Positions 21,266 through 37,995 of a stretch of 64,000 nucleotides of DNA are shown piece after piece (position 1 is the first letter of the stretch; the number at the start of each line of letters is the position of its first letter). Source of the stretch: Brienomyrus brachyistius (lineage: Eukaryota; Chordata; Actinopteri; Osteoglossiformes; Mormyridae). The stretch covers positions 186,001 through 250,000 of the forward strand of contig NW_026042413.1 of NCBI RefSeq assembly GCF_023856365.1. The letters are read 5' to 3'. Below the pieces are notes generated by a model. That model worked only from the letters and a program-made list of their open reading frames with translations, did no database searches and was not told the DNA's origin. The translations under genes were made by a program, and so were the position numbers.

Positions 21266-21366
21266 TCTTTTATAGGGAGCGTCAACCCGAAGTCAAGTTC
21301 TAGAACGTTGCACTCACTTTTCATTGGTTTCCCAGCTATGCTGTCAGAATAATGTTTGCTGATTGG
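21266..21366 (-). promoter_or_regulatory. HSE/CCAAT/TATA promoter, copy A
   Basis: Read on the minus strand, the order is CGACCAATCAGC (CCAAT at 21362-21366), AAACCAATGAAA (21323-21327), the heat-shock element GTTCTAGAAC inside GCAACGTTCTAGAACTTGAC (about 21292-21311) and TATAAAAGA (21266-21274). The two central HSE units are perfect inverted TTC/GAA; the flanking units are imperfect. The spacing suits an inducible RNA polymerase II promoter. Confidence 0.55.
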
Positions 21367-22550
21367 TCGAAAATTTTAAAACGTACCCGAGTACTGTAAA
21401 AAAAACTCAAGATCTTGCTACCCTACGGAGCACCCATAAGGTGATTTTTTTTATACGTTATATGCAGCTATTTGTAGCAGGCCGTAATTAGACTAATCCA
21501 CCCTTTGTCAATAAAGCCAACAAGAGAACAGGTTGCCCAAAGTTTGCTCAGGTACACGCCACAGCACAACCTTAAAAACACATCCAGCACAAATCACACT
21601 AGTGAATGACACAGCAAATCACAGCAATAAAAAAGACCCCTATGGGCAATCCAGCACCCAGACTACAGGTGCCAAAAGGCCCAGCCTGCCTAATAATGAA
21701 CCCAAAATATACATACAACAAAGAAAAAGACACAAACAAAAAAGAAAATAAAACTAGCCAGCTGCTCCCACTAAACCCCGCTCCCGAGGCCACTAAGCCG
21801 GCTGGCTTGATAATACACGATACAACCTCAGATAAAACATATTAAAGCAACACCAGGGAGGTTTACAACCTGATCCTTAAAATTATCGACCCGTAATTCC
21901 ACCTTGAAAACCCCTAAAGAACAGTAGTTTACCCCATGACTCACTGCCCCATTCAAACAAAAAAAAAACAGGTTTTTGGGGTAACCTTTAGGTCAGCTCT
22001 TCAAAACCAGGTATGAGGACTCTTCAGCTAATCAGTCCTCTAATTAGAAATCTAATTAGGGAGTTGCAGCGAAAACCTGCATACACACCGGCCCTTTGCG
22101 GATAAGATTGTTCACCCCTGAAACAAGCAAACAGAAAGGCTGCTACACTGCAAATTCAATATGCCCCGCCGATGCTCCACCAAATCTATCAGGACCCTGC
22201 CTGTCTTTCCCGTGCCTGCTCCTTTGCCAATATGCCCTACCATCGGAACATGCACAGCCATCTCGCCCCGGCTATGCCTCCAGTCCGAACTGCAGTTCCT
22301 ATACCTGCCTATAATTGCCTGGCTACAATCCATCCCCCAAAATGAAATTGATGACCCAACGATCACAGCTAAGAATTCTATCCCCAAACCACTGGTCTTC
22401 CTCCCCAACCGAACGATCATTCACTGACCGTGGTAACTTATAAGGGTTGGTATGATGACCAGTGGTGGACCTCACCGAACGTTTAACTGGTCTCTACACC
22501 TCGGGGGGGACATAACCTCCTCCATTATACGAGGCCTACTTGTGGATGCT

Positions 22551-23110
22551 CTATTGCGACCCCTCCCACCAGCCCTGTCCCCGTAAAATCACAGAGTCCT
22601 CATCCGATTCCATTTCTGTTGCCCCTGTGGGCAACCCAGACTCAGGAGACATTACCAGAACATCTTCCCCTGACATAACAACCCCCTGTGGTACTGGACG
22701 CAACTCTGTTCGGTGAACTTGACGGACAACCCCGTCCCCCTCCATTGGAGTTGCAGAGTAAACTGCACCCTGATCTTGGGGACACCGAACTACCATATAC
22801 AAACAGGCATCCCAATGATCCTGTATTTTACCTCGAACATGGTTCCGCAAACACACCAGCTGACCTTCATCAAACCCCTAATCATTAACCAACTCATTGT
22901 GTTTCCGATTTCGTGGTGTGGCTTGTTCCTCCAACTAAGCCTTCACATACTCTTGAAGCACCTGCAAACTTTCCTGATGGTTTTGTACCCATTCCTCCAA
23001 AGGTCCACCATACTGACTGATCCCGGCAGGAGCCTGAAGATAGTGTATCGGTAATCGAGGCTCACAGCCAGACCTTAAATAAAAAGGCATCATCCAGTCA
23101 TTTGGTGGGG
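22551..23110 (-). pseudogene. Gypsy-like integrase C-terminal remnant, copy A
   Basis: The minus strand has the integrase-tail pattern of Gypsy-type LTR retrotransposons: a NHVRG block, an IQDHW block and VRQVHRTELR. Upstream pieces with stop codons follow to about 23110. It is a broken fragment with no LTRs recognised. A ~70-bp direct repeat flanks it (21842-21912 and 23172-23243). The copy B counterpart is at 36168-36727. Confidence 0.65.
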
Positions 23111-24037
23111 TGTAGTATTGTAAGCTTCTCTGCTGGAGGAAGTGTGTGAAGCAAATTGTGCAAAAAAAATATTAAAGCAACACCAGGGAGGTTTACATCT
23201 AGATCCTTAAAATGATCGACCTGCAATTCCACCTTGAAAATCCAATTACCATATAAAGGATACAAGATGTAAAGATGACAAATGACATGGCACACATTTG
23301 TTGTTTAGACTGTTGTGTCAGGTTAATTGAAAGCTGAAGGATCTTAGTGTTTACTAGTCTAAGTAACAGAATGTCTAAACACTGTGCTTGCCTTTATGGG
23401 TTTTTAAGCAGAACATATAGGTATAGAAACATATTAACATTACGTTTCACGATTCACTGACTGGAGAATAGGAGAATATACACATCAATATTACTACTTA
23501 AGTTAACTAACCCTAATCCCAACCCCTATTGGCACGGAGCCCGCCAGGGTTCAGGTGAGATATAAATCTGTAATCTGTATCAATGGTTTTGCTATCCATA
23601 CCCACCCTATTAATGTTAGCTTCCCAGGGTTTCTTGTTAGACAAGCTCTGTGTCTCTCTATACCCCCATTTACTGCACGACTGATTGTCCATTTATAAAG
23701 AATCAAATAGGGTGAAGATGGTTTTAGTTTACAATTACTCTGGAAGGTGACCAGATTAAAAAAAACTAAATACCATGCCTACGTGTATGTAATCTCCATC
23801 ACAGTCCCCATTTTCCCCATAATCCTCGTTTTGATAGTGCCAATTTGTGTAATGTGAGTTTTTTTTTTTTTTTAAAAAACTGTTATAGAAGAACATACTG
23901 GATGCCACATGTGTACAATTACCCCTTTCTAATTAGTGGGGTCCGTTGTGTCAGCTACAGCCTTTACTAACATACACATAAGTATACAGTCTTACAGCAC
24001 TTTTGTTTTCCTTTTGTATTTAATGGTTTTCCATTTA

Positions 24038-24395
24038 GGGGGCAGCATGGTGGTGCAGTGGTTAGCACTGTTGCCTCACACCTCTAGGGCCCGGGTTCGA
24101 GTCTCCACCTGGGTCACATGTGTGTGGAGTTTGCATGTTCTACCCATGTCATCGTGGGGTTTCCTCCGGGTACTCTGGTTTCCCCCACAGTCCAAAAACA
24201 TGCTGAGGCTAATTGGAGTTGCTAAATTGCCCATAGGAGTGTATGCGTGAGTGAATAGTGTGTGAGTGTGCCCTGCGATGGGCTGGCCCGCCATCCTGAG
24301 TTGTTCCCTGTCTCGTGCCCATTGCTTCCGGGATAGGCTCCAGACCCCCCGCGATCCAGTAGGATAAGCGGTTTGGAAAATGGATGGATGGATGG
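24038..24395 (+). mobile_element. Full-length V-SINE/DANA-like SINE, copy A
   Basis: A tRNA-like head (GCAGTGGTTAGCACTGTTGC, B box GGGTTCGAGTC) is followed by the conserved body with GTGGAGTTTGCATGTTC and GTCCAAAAACATGC. It ends in (GGAT)n. A 10-bp target-site duplication, TTTTCCATTT, flanks it at 24027-24036 and 24400-24409. Confidence 0.88.
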
Positions 24396-24409
24396 ACAGT
24401 TTTCCATTT

Positions 24410-25239
24410 GAGGAATTAGCAAAAAACTGCAGTGCATGATGGGTAGGATCTAAAGGCTGCCTAACGCCCTTAATTTGTTTGCAATTTCGCCAGGTAGGCT
24501 ACCTTCTTTAAACTGCGTTTTGCTAGACTACACATTTCGAGATGTTTTATTGTAGTCTTGGTAAATATATATATATAGTTTAGCCTAACCCAGCCACTTA
24601 AGGGAGCAAGCCAGCTCAGGTAGGTGCCAGTCCCAAGCCCGGATTAATGGAGAGGGTTGGCGTCAAGAAATAAAGAGAAATAAAGACAACTAATACTCCT
24701 AGTTTGCGAGATCTGACTGCAATGGCAGCACTGCTACAAGGGTGTGGATAAATCTATACAAATATCACCTGCATGCACATTACTTCTTTTACAATAACCA
24801 ACTCCTGATCCATACTGTTAGTCGTGAAAAAAAAAACTATCGTGTACATAGAGGCCCTGTGTAAAAAGATAACTGCCAAGGAAAAGATCAAAAACATTTA
24901 TTTCAAGGATACAAAGTTTTTATGGTCATGTACAGTGTACAGTGCAATTCTTATTTGATTAACTTGAATGTCTCCACAGACTAGACGATTAAACAAATAA
25001 AGCAGCGCAACATTACAATAACTAATAACAAATAAACAAAGCTCACGAGTACTATTACAGTATTTATATCATTTATTTAAACTTAATTTTACCAGGTAAA
25101 TTAACTACAAAGCAGTTACCACTGCTTTACCTGCTTCTCGGGAGAAATAGCAGATATACGTCATGTATGTGACTAAATTCTTAAGCCAATAAGGGCAAAG
25201 TTGTGTCGTAATGGAGGCGGATCCAGTTTGTGCAGCCGG
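24410..25239. other. No gene seen
   Basis: AT-rich sequence without coding signal. A piece around 24,900-24,990 (AAGGATACAAAGTTTTTATG) resembles the 3' end of a fish LINE. Confidence 0.4.
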
Positions 25240-26235
25240 TTAAAGACACTACGGGCATGTAAATGGAGAACGAAATTATAGTTATACCGAATCTCCTACA
25301 CACAATACCAAGGTTACCAACTTTGGTCAGCTGACCGGAGTGAGACGTTCAATTCCCGTAAGATTTCTTTGCGCCAGCCTGAGAGTCTGAAAACACGTCA
25401 CACCAGATGCATGAGAGATGGAAACCTGGGATATTCAGTCGAATCAGATCAAATATGATGCTAAGTTAGTACTAAGTTAAAATATGTTCCGGACTTGTAA
25501 CATGCACCCATGATTTGGAACAGTCAGCAGGCTGTCTCTGGCCACGCCCCCTACACTCGGTCCGGCCCCTGGCTTTTCCTGAATTCTGATTCCTTTAGAT
25601 AAACATTGACTTCATTGATATTGTTATTGATTTATCGACAGACCATCATACTTTTTAGACGTTATAATAACAACACTCTATTGATCCCCAAAGAGAGAAA
25701 TTCTCTCCTTGCCTGCCCCCTCTTACTGTCCATGATACACAAGCACATATGTAGAAAAACGTCAGCTTGGAAGCCAAGGCTGGACTTAACCTACTCTATT
25801 CTGGTATTCTGTTCTCCCAAGTAAGGCATCCCAAGTTCGAATCCAACTTCCGACAAAAGTTCTTCAATCGCTACAGCACAATTTGAGCCACTGATCGGCT
25901 TTAATTGCTTTGTTTTATTTTTGCGTTTCAGGCAAAACTACATAACACTTAAAGACACTTCGGGCATGCAAATGGAGAACGAAATTATAGTTATACCGAA
26001 TCTCCTACACACAATACCAAGGTTACCAACTTTGGTCAGCTGGCCGGAGTGAGACGTTCAATTCCCGTAAGATTTCTTTGCGCCAGCCTGAGAGTCTGAA
26101 AACACGTCACACCAGATGCATGAGAGATGGAAACCTGGGATATTCAGTCGAATCAGATCAAATATGATGCTAAGTTAGTACTAAGTTAAAATATGTTCCG
26201 CACTTGTAACATGCACCCATGATTTGGAACAGCAG

Positions 26236-26496
26236 CATACCTGTCAAGGTTTGGATTTGAAAATAAAGGAAATTTTCCGGCACCCGCCGTGAGCCATCCC
26301 ACCACCGCAACCAGGCTCCAGTATCCCTTACATTTTAAGACAGGAAATATAAAATAATATAAATTATATAAAATATAATATAAATATAAATATATAAAAT
26401 ATATAAAATATATTTTTGGCCACAACCGGGATTCGAACCCCGGTCTCCTGTGTGAAAGGCAGCGAACTTACCACTACACTATCCAGCAACTATATA

Positions 26497-26527
<31 letters not shown>

Positions 26528-26632
26528 TATTATAAGGGAGATTTACGGGAAAATACTAATACGGGAGGACGGCGGGAAAGAGAAGTAAAATACGGTAGTT
26601 TCCCGGCCAAAACGGGAGACTTGACAGCTATG
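26236..26632. mobile_element. hAT-like nonautonomous element with filled and empty sites
   Basis: The terminal inverted repeats are CATACCTGTCAAG and CATAGCTGTCAAG, with one mismatch. The flanking 8-mers AACAGCAG and GTCAGCAG agree at six positions. The paralogous site in U1 (about 25,519-25,532) and in copy B (about 39,059-39,072) is empty. The element holds an AT-rich centre with a tRNA-like insert. A 5' part of the same element follows in U3 from 27,245. Confidence 0.7.
26417..26490 (-). tRNA. tRNA-Glu(TTC)-like pseudogene inside the hAT-like element
   Basis: The minus strand reads an A box-like TAGTGTAGTGGTAAG, an anticodon-loop region CTTTCAC that would give TTC, and a perfect T arm (CCGGGGTTCGAATCCCGG). 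The acceptor stem does not pair and the anticodon stem has mismatches, so it is probably a tRNA-derived insert. U3 lacks it within the same AT-rich tract. Confidence 0.5.
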
Positions 26633-27411
26633 GTCAGCAGGCTGTCTCTGGCCACGCCCCCTACAGTCGGTCCGGCCCCTGGCTTTTCCAGCGTGTTCGC
26701 GAAAACGACTTCATTTATTTTCTTATTGATTTATCGACAGACCATCATACTTTTTAGACGTTATAATAACAACACTCTATTGATCCCCAAAGAGAGAAAT
26801 TCTCTCCTTGCCTGCCCCCTCTTACTGTCCATGATACACAAGCACATATGTAGAAAAACGTCAGCTTGGAAGCCAAGGCTGGACTTAACCTACTCTATTC
26901 TGGTATTCTGTTCTCCCAAGTAAGGCGTGGGTTCGAATCCAACTTCCGACAAAAGTTCTTCAATCGCTACAGCACAATTTGAGCCACTGATCGGCTTTAA
27001 TTGCTTTGTTTTATTTTTGCGTTTCAGGCAAAACTACATAACACTTAAAGACACTTCGGGCATGCAAATGGAGAACGAAATTATAGTTATACCGAATCTC
27101 CTACACACAATACCAAGGTTACCAACTTTGAGATGGAAACCTGGGATATTCAGTCGAATCAGATCAAATATGATGCTAAGTTAGTACTAAGTTAAAATAT
27201 GTTCCGCACTTGTAACATGCACCCATGATTTGGAACAGCAGCATACCTGTCAAGGTTTGGATTTGAAAATAAAGGAAATTTTCCGGCACCCGCCGTGAGC
27301 CATCCCACCACCGCAACCAGGCTCCAGTATCCCTTACATTTTAAGACAGGAAATATAAAATAATATAAATTATATAAAATATAATATAAATATAAATATA
27401 TAAAATATATA

Positions 27412-28092
27412 AAATATAAAATAACCATTTGTCATTTATTTTCTATTAATTTTTCATGTTCACTCATGCGGCTCTGTCATTCACTAATGACTTGGATTTT
27501 TCATGCCGACTGACATCGTTCCTTCCCCGTGGGAGACAAATCTTACAGAACGCGTGACCCATCCTGCTCCTCTTCAGGAAAGTAAATTCGTCATCTTCGT
27601 CATCACCCCTTAAAACAATTACTGAAGCGAGACGGCGCACGCGTTACGGCGACAGATTTAAATTGTGAGTGCACTATATCTCGTCGCAAATGGTGCTTAA
27701 CCACGGCGGGTCTCAAGCACAGGAGACTCCCAATTTCTAAATGACACACACTTGGCTCACAGCGCAAAGTTGTGTTAAACTTGCTTTGTCTAAAGCAGGC
27801 ACACACATACGAGTATGATCCTGATAGGTAACTAAGCTATCGGTCTTATGTCCAAGCGCAACATAATTTAGGTTAGAACCTCATAACAAGTATTCCCGTT
27901 CGCTAATAGAGAGATCTCTCCCAGGATATATAGAAACGGAGACACTCGTCCGAATTGAACCTGGAAACAAAGCGCTACATCTGAGAATCTCGTCAGACAT
28001 AGGGTTAAAGTTTACTGCAGTTTAATACGAAAGAACTACAATGAAATCACCGAAAATAAAACAAAATAATATAACTACTAATAATAGAAATA
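27412..28092. other. Spacer between duplication copies, unique in this window
   Basis: This sequence occurs once in the window, between the broken unit U3 and the start of copy B. No gene, RNA or repeat was recognised. Its left end is inside an AT tract. Confidence 0.5.
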
Positions 28093-28432
28093 AGCTAATG
28101 ATTTTGTTGTGGGACAACTTTCATTTGCATCAAACCAGTGTGGGGCAGTTTCAAGGTCAGCCCCACAGTCTCGGGATATATTTATTTAATTATTTAATTT
28201 CAAGTGTTAAGATGCCTAAGTTTCAGACAGGCGTGACACAGTAAAAACCAAACAGGCCTCACTTACGTGCACACACACAGGCAGAGGTACGCACACACAC
28301 ACACACACACAGGCACACACGCACACAGAGGTACGCACACACACACACACAGGCACACATGCGCACAGAAGTACGCACACACACACACACACAGGCACAC
28401 ACACGCACACAGGCACACGCACACAGGCACAC

Positions 28433-30489
<2,057 letters not shown>

Positions 30490-30800
30490 TCAGCTCCACT
30501 AAACTGGAAATATTCAGCAAAGGTCATACAGGGGTCTTTATTGCAAGGATAAGACTCCACTGGTGTGACTCCATGCCTTTGTGGCATTTTTTTCCTGGAT
30601 TATTCATCAACACAGAGCCACCTTGTACTTTCCATCCTGAAACCGAAAAATCAATGGCGGAGGCCGAAGAAGCCCAACGCTGACAGGACACTCTAATAAC
30701 CTTTTTTTTACTCATCATAGCTTCCCTTCTTCCTTGAGGGTAACATTAGATTCTGGAGGCATGGAACTGATCTGAGATCAGAGCTTCGGGTGTGTATATG

Positions 30801-33285
<2,485 letters not shown>

Positions 33286-33440
33286 ATAAAACATTTTAAA
33301 ACACACAAAAAAAAAAAAAAACGAAAATAATAATAATAAAAATTATTTTGAATGTGTATTCAAATAAGTTTGAATGTGTGTGAACTATATATAAATATAT
33401 ATATACACATGCATATACAGAAATATATACACACACACAC

Positions 33441-33471
<31 letters not shown>

Positions 33472-33502
33472 GACACACACTCACATAAACACATACACAC
33501 AC

Positions 33503-33877
33503 TGTGTACAGTCTTATGCAAAGGTTTGGCACCCCTTGACAAATAACATCTTTTCAATTACAAAAGCAACAATATCAGTTAATACAGTCTCTTTAGGAAC
33601 TGGGGGAAAAATACACAATATTTTCAGCAAACATTGATGAATAGTTACTTTTTATGCCATAAATTGAACAAAATTATAAAATAAAAACATTATTATGGCA
33701 CTCTGCAAAAGTTTGGGCACCCTACGTAATCAGTACTTAGTAACACCTCCTCTGCCAGATATCACAGCTTACAAGCGCTTCTTATAGCCAGCTGAAAGGC
33801 TTTCAGTTCTTGTACTTGGGATTTTCTCACATTCTTCCTTGCAAAAGGCTTCTAGTTCTGTAATATTCTAATATATC
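33503..33877 (-). mobile_element. Tc1/mariner-like remnant, copy B
   Basis: Counterpart of 19883-20260 with near-identical sequence and the same truncation, so it was present before duplication. Confidence 0.5.
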
Positions 33878-34505
33878 AAGGGCTGTATTGTCAAATAGGA
33901 GATCGGCAGCATTCTCCCACCTGAGAAAACTGTACTACAATGCCCTTGATAGTGTGTAGAAACACACTCGTCAGCTCTAGTCCTCCTGTAACAACGCAAA
34001 AGGACTGGCAACCCTCAGGTATTTATGCGTGCGATTGTATGATAAATTCACCCTGACAGTCTCACACTTCTCTTGGTACCAACAGGTCTCATGGAATATA
34101 TAAAAGGCAACTGCAACAATTATACTCGGCACTAAACATCGAGGCACGGAAATGCAGCAGAGCTTGTGTATTTCTCAGGATGCATTCTAGTAAAATGCCC
34201 GGAAAATGAGCTAAAGACATATTTCAAGGGGCACTATATAAAACCGATGGAAATTTTACTGATTAAATAAAAGGAAAAGCATCGTTTGAAAAATCACAAA
34301 TGTTTCTAAGATTCAATGCATCGCTTTTTGACCACATCATAGCGATGAACACATCATTGTTCCTGACAATGTCCTAATACAGAAATAAAACTTTATGTTG
34401 GTAAACTCAAAAAGCCTTCACCTGTCACACTGGCTAACGATCTCAAACGATTATAAAGCAGCATTTTGAAAAGCGCTGTTTTAAAATAACAGGTACAACA
34501 CTTAC

Positions 34506-34863
34506 CTTGTCTTCTGGCCAAATGCTTTTCACGGCTTGGCACTCCAACGGTGCTGAAACGAAATTTGTATTTCCTCCTACCTCGTTGGCCCTTCAGTTCT
34601 TCTTTTCTCCCTTTGGATGTTTTTTTCCTTCTTCTTTGGATATTGTTTTTTATTTTTGTTTGTTTTTTTTACTTTGCATGTTTTTCCTTCTTCGGATATT
34701 ATTTTTTTTGGCTTATTTTTTTAGACGATGTTTTTTTCGTCTTCTTTAAAAATTGATTTTTTTCGTCTTCTTTAAATATTGTTTTTTTTTCATCCTTTTG
34801 ATGTTGTTTTACGGAACAAGAGCCGTACAGTGCTACTCTATCAGGAGGTAGCGCCAACTGAAC
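34506..34863 (-). ncRNA. Candidate heat-shock-promoted leader exon, copy B
   Basis: Counterpart of 20886-21245, with the donor at 34506 (ACAAG|gtaagtgtt) retained and a few A-run length differences. The A-run change would shift any lysine-rich frame, which argues against a conserved protein. Confidence 0.33.
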
Positions 34864-34883
34864 GCCTTGAAGCAGTACCCAGC

Positions 34884-34985
34884 TCTTTTATAGGGAGCGT
34901 CAACCCGAAGTCAAGTTCTAGAACGTTGCACTCACTTTTCATTGGTTTCCCAGCTATGCTGTCAGAATAATGTTTGCTGATTGGT
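34884..34985 (-). promoter_or_regulatory. HSE/CCAAT/TATA promoter, copy B
   Basis: TATAAAAGA (34884-34892), the heat-shock element around 34912-34929 and two CCAAT boxes are all unchanged from copy A. Confidence 0.53.
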
Positions 34986-36167
34986 CGAAAATTTTAAAAC
35001 GTACCCGAGTACTGTAAAAAAAACTCAAGATCTTGCTACCCTACGGAGCACCCATAAGGTGATTTTTTTTATACGTTATATGCAGCTATTTGTAGCAGGC
35101 CGTAATTAGACTAATCCACCCTTTGTCAATAAAGCCAACAAGAGAACAGGTTGCCCAAAGTTTGCTCAGGTACACGCCACAGCACAACCTTAAAAACACA
35201 TCCAGCACAAATCACACTAGTGAATGACACAGCAAATCACAGCAATAAAAAAGACCCCTATGGGCAATCCAGCACCCAGACTACAGGTGCCAAAAGGCCC
35301 AGCCTGCCTAATAATGAACCCAAAATATACATACAACAAAGAAAAAGACACAAACAAAAAAGAAAATAAAACTAGCCAGCTGCTCCCACTAAACCCCGCT
35401 CCCGAGGCCACTAAGCCGGCTGGCTTGATAATACACGATACAACCTCAGATAAAACATATTAAAGCAACACCAGGGAGGTTTACAACCTGATCCTTAAAA
35501 TTATCGACCCGTAATTCCACCTTGAAAACCCCTAAAGAACAGTAGTTTACCCCATGACTCACTGCCCCATTCAAACAAAAAAAAAACAGGTTTTTGGGGT
35601 AACCTTTAGGTCAGCTCTTCAAAACCAGGTATGAGGACTCTTCAGCTAATCAGTCCTCTAATTAGAAATCTAATTAGGGAGTTGCAGCGAAAACCTGCAT
35701 ACACACCGGCCCTTTGCGGATAAGATTGTTCACCCCTGAAACAAGCAAACAGAAAGGCTGCTACACTGCAAATTCAATATGCCCGCCGATGCTCCACCAA
35801 ATCTATCAGGACCCTGCCTGTCTTTCCCGTGCCTGCTCCTTTGCCAATATGCCCTACCATCGGAGCATGCACAGCCATCTCGCCCCGGCTATGCCTCCTG
35901 TCCTAACTGCAGTTCCTATACCTGCCTATAATTGCCTGGCTACAATCCATTCCCCAAAATGAAATTGATGACCCAACGATCACAGCTAAGAATTCTATCC
36001 CCAAACCACTGGTCTTCCTCCCCAACCGAACGATCATTCACTGACCGTGGTAACTTATAAGGGTTGGTATGATGACCAGTGGTGGACCTCACCGAACGTT
36101 TAACTGGTCTCTACACCTCGGGGGGGACATAACCTCCTCCATTATACGAGGCCTACTTGTGGATGCT

Positions 36168-36727
36168 CTATTGCGACCCCTCCCACCAGCCCTGTCCCCG
36201 TAAAATCACAGAGTCCTCATCCGATTCCATTTCTGTTGCCCCTGTGGGCAACCCAGACTCAGGAGACATTACCAGAACATCTTCCCCTGACATAACAACC
36301 CCCTGTGGTACTGGACGCAACTCTGTTCGGTGAACTTGACGGACAACCCCGTCCCCCTCCATTGGAGTTGCAGAGTAAACTGCACCCTGATCTTGGGGAC
36401 ACCGAACTACCATATACAAACAGGCATCCCAATGATCCTGTATTTTACCTCGAACATGGTTCCGCAAACACACCAGCTGACCTTCATCAAACCCCTAATC
36501 ATTAACCAACTCATTGTGTTTCCGATTTCGTGGTGTGGCTTGTTCCTCCAACTAAGCCTTCACATACTCTTGAAGCACCTGCAAACTTTCCTGATGGTTT
36601 TGTACCCATTCCTCCAAAGGTCCACCATACTGACTGATCCCGGCAGGAGCCTGAAGATAGTGTATCGGTAATCGAGGCTCACAGCCAGACCTTAAATAAA
36701 AAGGCATCATCCAGTCATTTGGTGGGG
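36168..36727 (-). pseudogene. Gypsy-like integrase C-terminal remnant, copy B
   Basis: Same broken fragment as 22551-23110, flanked by the same ~70-bp direct repeats (35459-35530 and 36788-36860). It carries the same stops, so decay predates the duplication. Confidence 0.63.
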
Positions 36728-37653
36728 TGTAGTATTGTAAGCTTCTCTGCTGGAGGAAGTGTGTGAAGCAAATTGTGCAAAAAAAATATTAAAGCAACAC
36801 CAGGGAGGTTTACATCTAGATCCTTAAAATGATCGACCTGCAATTCCACCTTGAAAATCCAATTACCATATAAAGGATACAAGATGTAAAGATGACAAAT
36901 GACATGGCACACATTTGTTGTTTAGACTGTTGTGTCAGGTTAATTGAAAGCTGAAGGATCTTAGTGTTTACTAGTCTAAGTAACAGAATGTCTAAACACT
37001 GTGCTTGCCTTTATGGGTTTTTAAGCAGAACATATAGGTATAGAAACATATTAACATTACGTTTCACGATTCACTGACTGGAGAATAGGAGAATATACAC
37101 ATCAATATTACTACTTAAGTTAACTAACCCTAATCCCAACCCCTATTGGCACGGAGCCCGCCAGGGTTCAGGTGAGATATAAATCTGTAATCTGTATCAA
37201 TGGTTTTGCTATCCATACCCACCCTATTAATGTTAGCTTCCCAGGGTTTCTTGTTAGACAAGCTCTGTGTCTCTCTATACCCCCATTTACTGCACGACTG
37301 ATTGTCCATTTATAAAGAATCAAATAGGGTGAAGATGGTTTTAGTTTACAATTACTCTGGAAGGTGACCAGATTAAAAAAAACTAAATACCATGCCTACG
37401 TGTATGTAATCTCCATCACAGTCCCCATTTTCCCCATAATCCTCGTTTTGATAGTGCCAATTTGTGTAATGTGAGTTTTTTTTTTTTTTAAAAAACTGTT
37501 ATAGAAGAACATACTGGATGCCACATGTGTACAATTACCCCTTTCTAATTAGTGGGGTCCGTTGTGTCAGCTACAGCCTTTACTAACATACACATAAGTA
37601 TACAGTCTTACAGCACTTTTGTTTTCCTTTTGTATTTAATGGTTTTCCATTTA

Positions 37654-37995
37654 GGGGGCAGCATGGTGGTGCAGTGGTTAGCACTGTTGCCTCACACCTC
37701 TAGGGCCCGGGTTCGAGTCTCCACCTGGGTCACATGTGTGTGGAGTTTGCATGTTCTACCCATGTCATCGTGGGGTTTCCTCCGGGTACTCTGGTTTCCC
37801 CCACAGTCCAAAAACATGCTGAGGCTAATTGGAGTTGCTAAATTGCCCATAGGAGTGTATGCGTGAGTGAATAGTGTGTGAGTGTGCCCTGCGATGGGCT
37901 GGCCCGCCATCCTGGGTTGTTCCCTGTCTCGTGCCCATTGCTTCCGGGATAGGCTCCAGACCCCCCGCGATCCAGTAGGATAAGCGGTTTGGAAA
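37654..37995 (+). mobile_element. V-SINE/DANA-like SINE, copy B, 3' end deleted
   Basis: Identical in design to 24038-24395, but it stops after GCGGTTTGGAAA and joins GGCTGCCTAACG. The deletion removes the (GGAT)n tail and the right target-site duplication, while the left duplication remains. Confidence 0.87.

Larger units (their letters stand above)
25240..27411 (+). repeat. Tandem ~0.7-kb units U1, U2 and truncated U3
   Basis: The phrase GGGCATG(T/C)AAATGGAGAAC starts units at about 25,256, 25,965 and 27,058. Each unit carries the same block through ACATGCACCCATGATTTGG. U1 and U2 continue through GGCCACGCCCCCTACA and a tRNA-Leu-like 3' half (GGTTCGAATCC or similar). U2 is longer because it holds the hAT-like insertion at 26,236-26,632. 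U3 breaks off near 27,411. A single unit ends copy B at 38.8-39.57 kb. Confidence 0.85.

Noticed and set aside
24076..24437. Antisense and sense frames over 70 residues (also at 37.7, 56.2 and 63.0 kb)
   Set aside because: They recur at every SINE copy, so they are chance frames of the SINE body.
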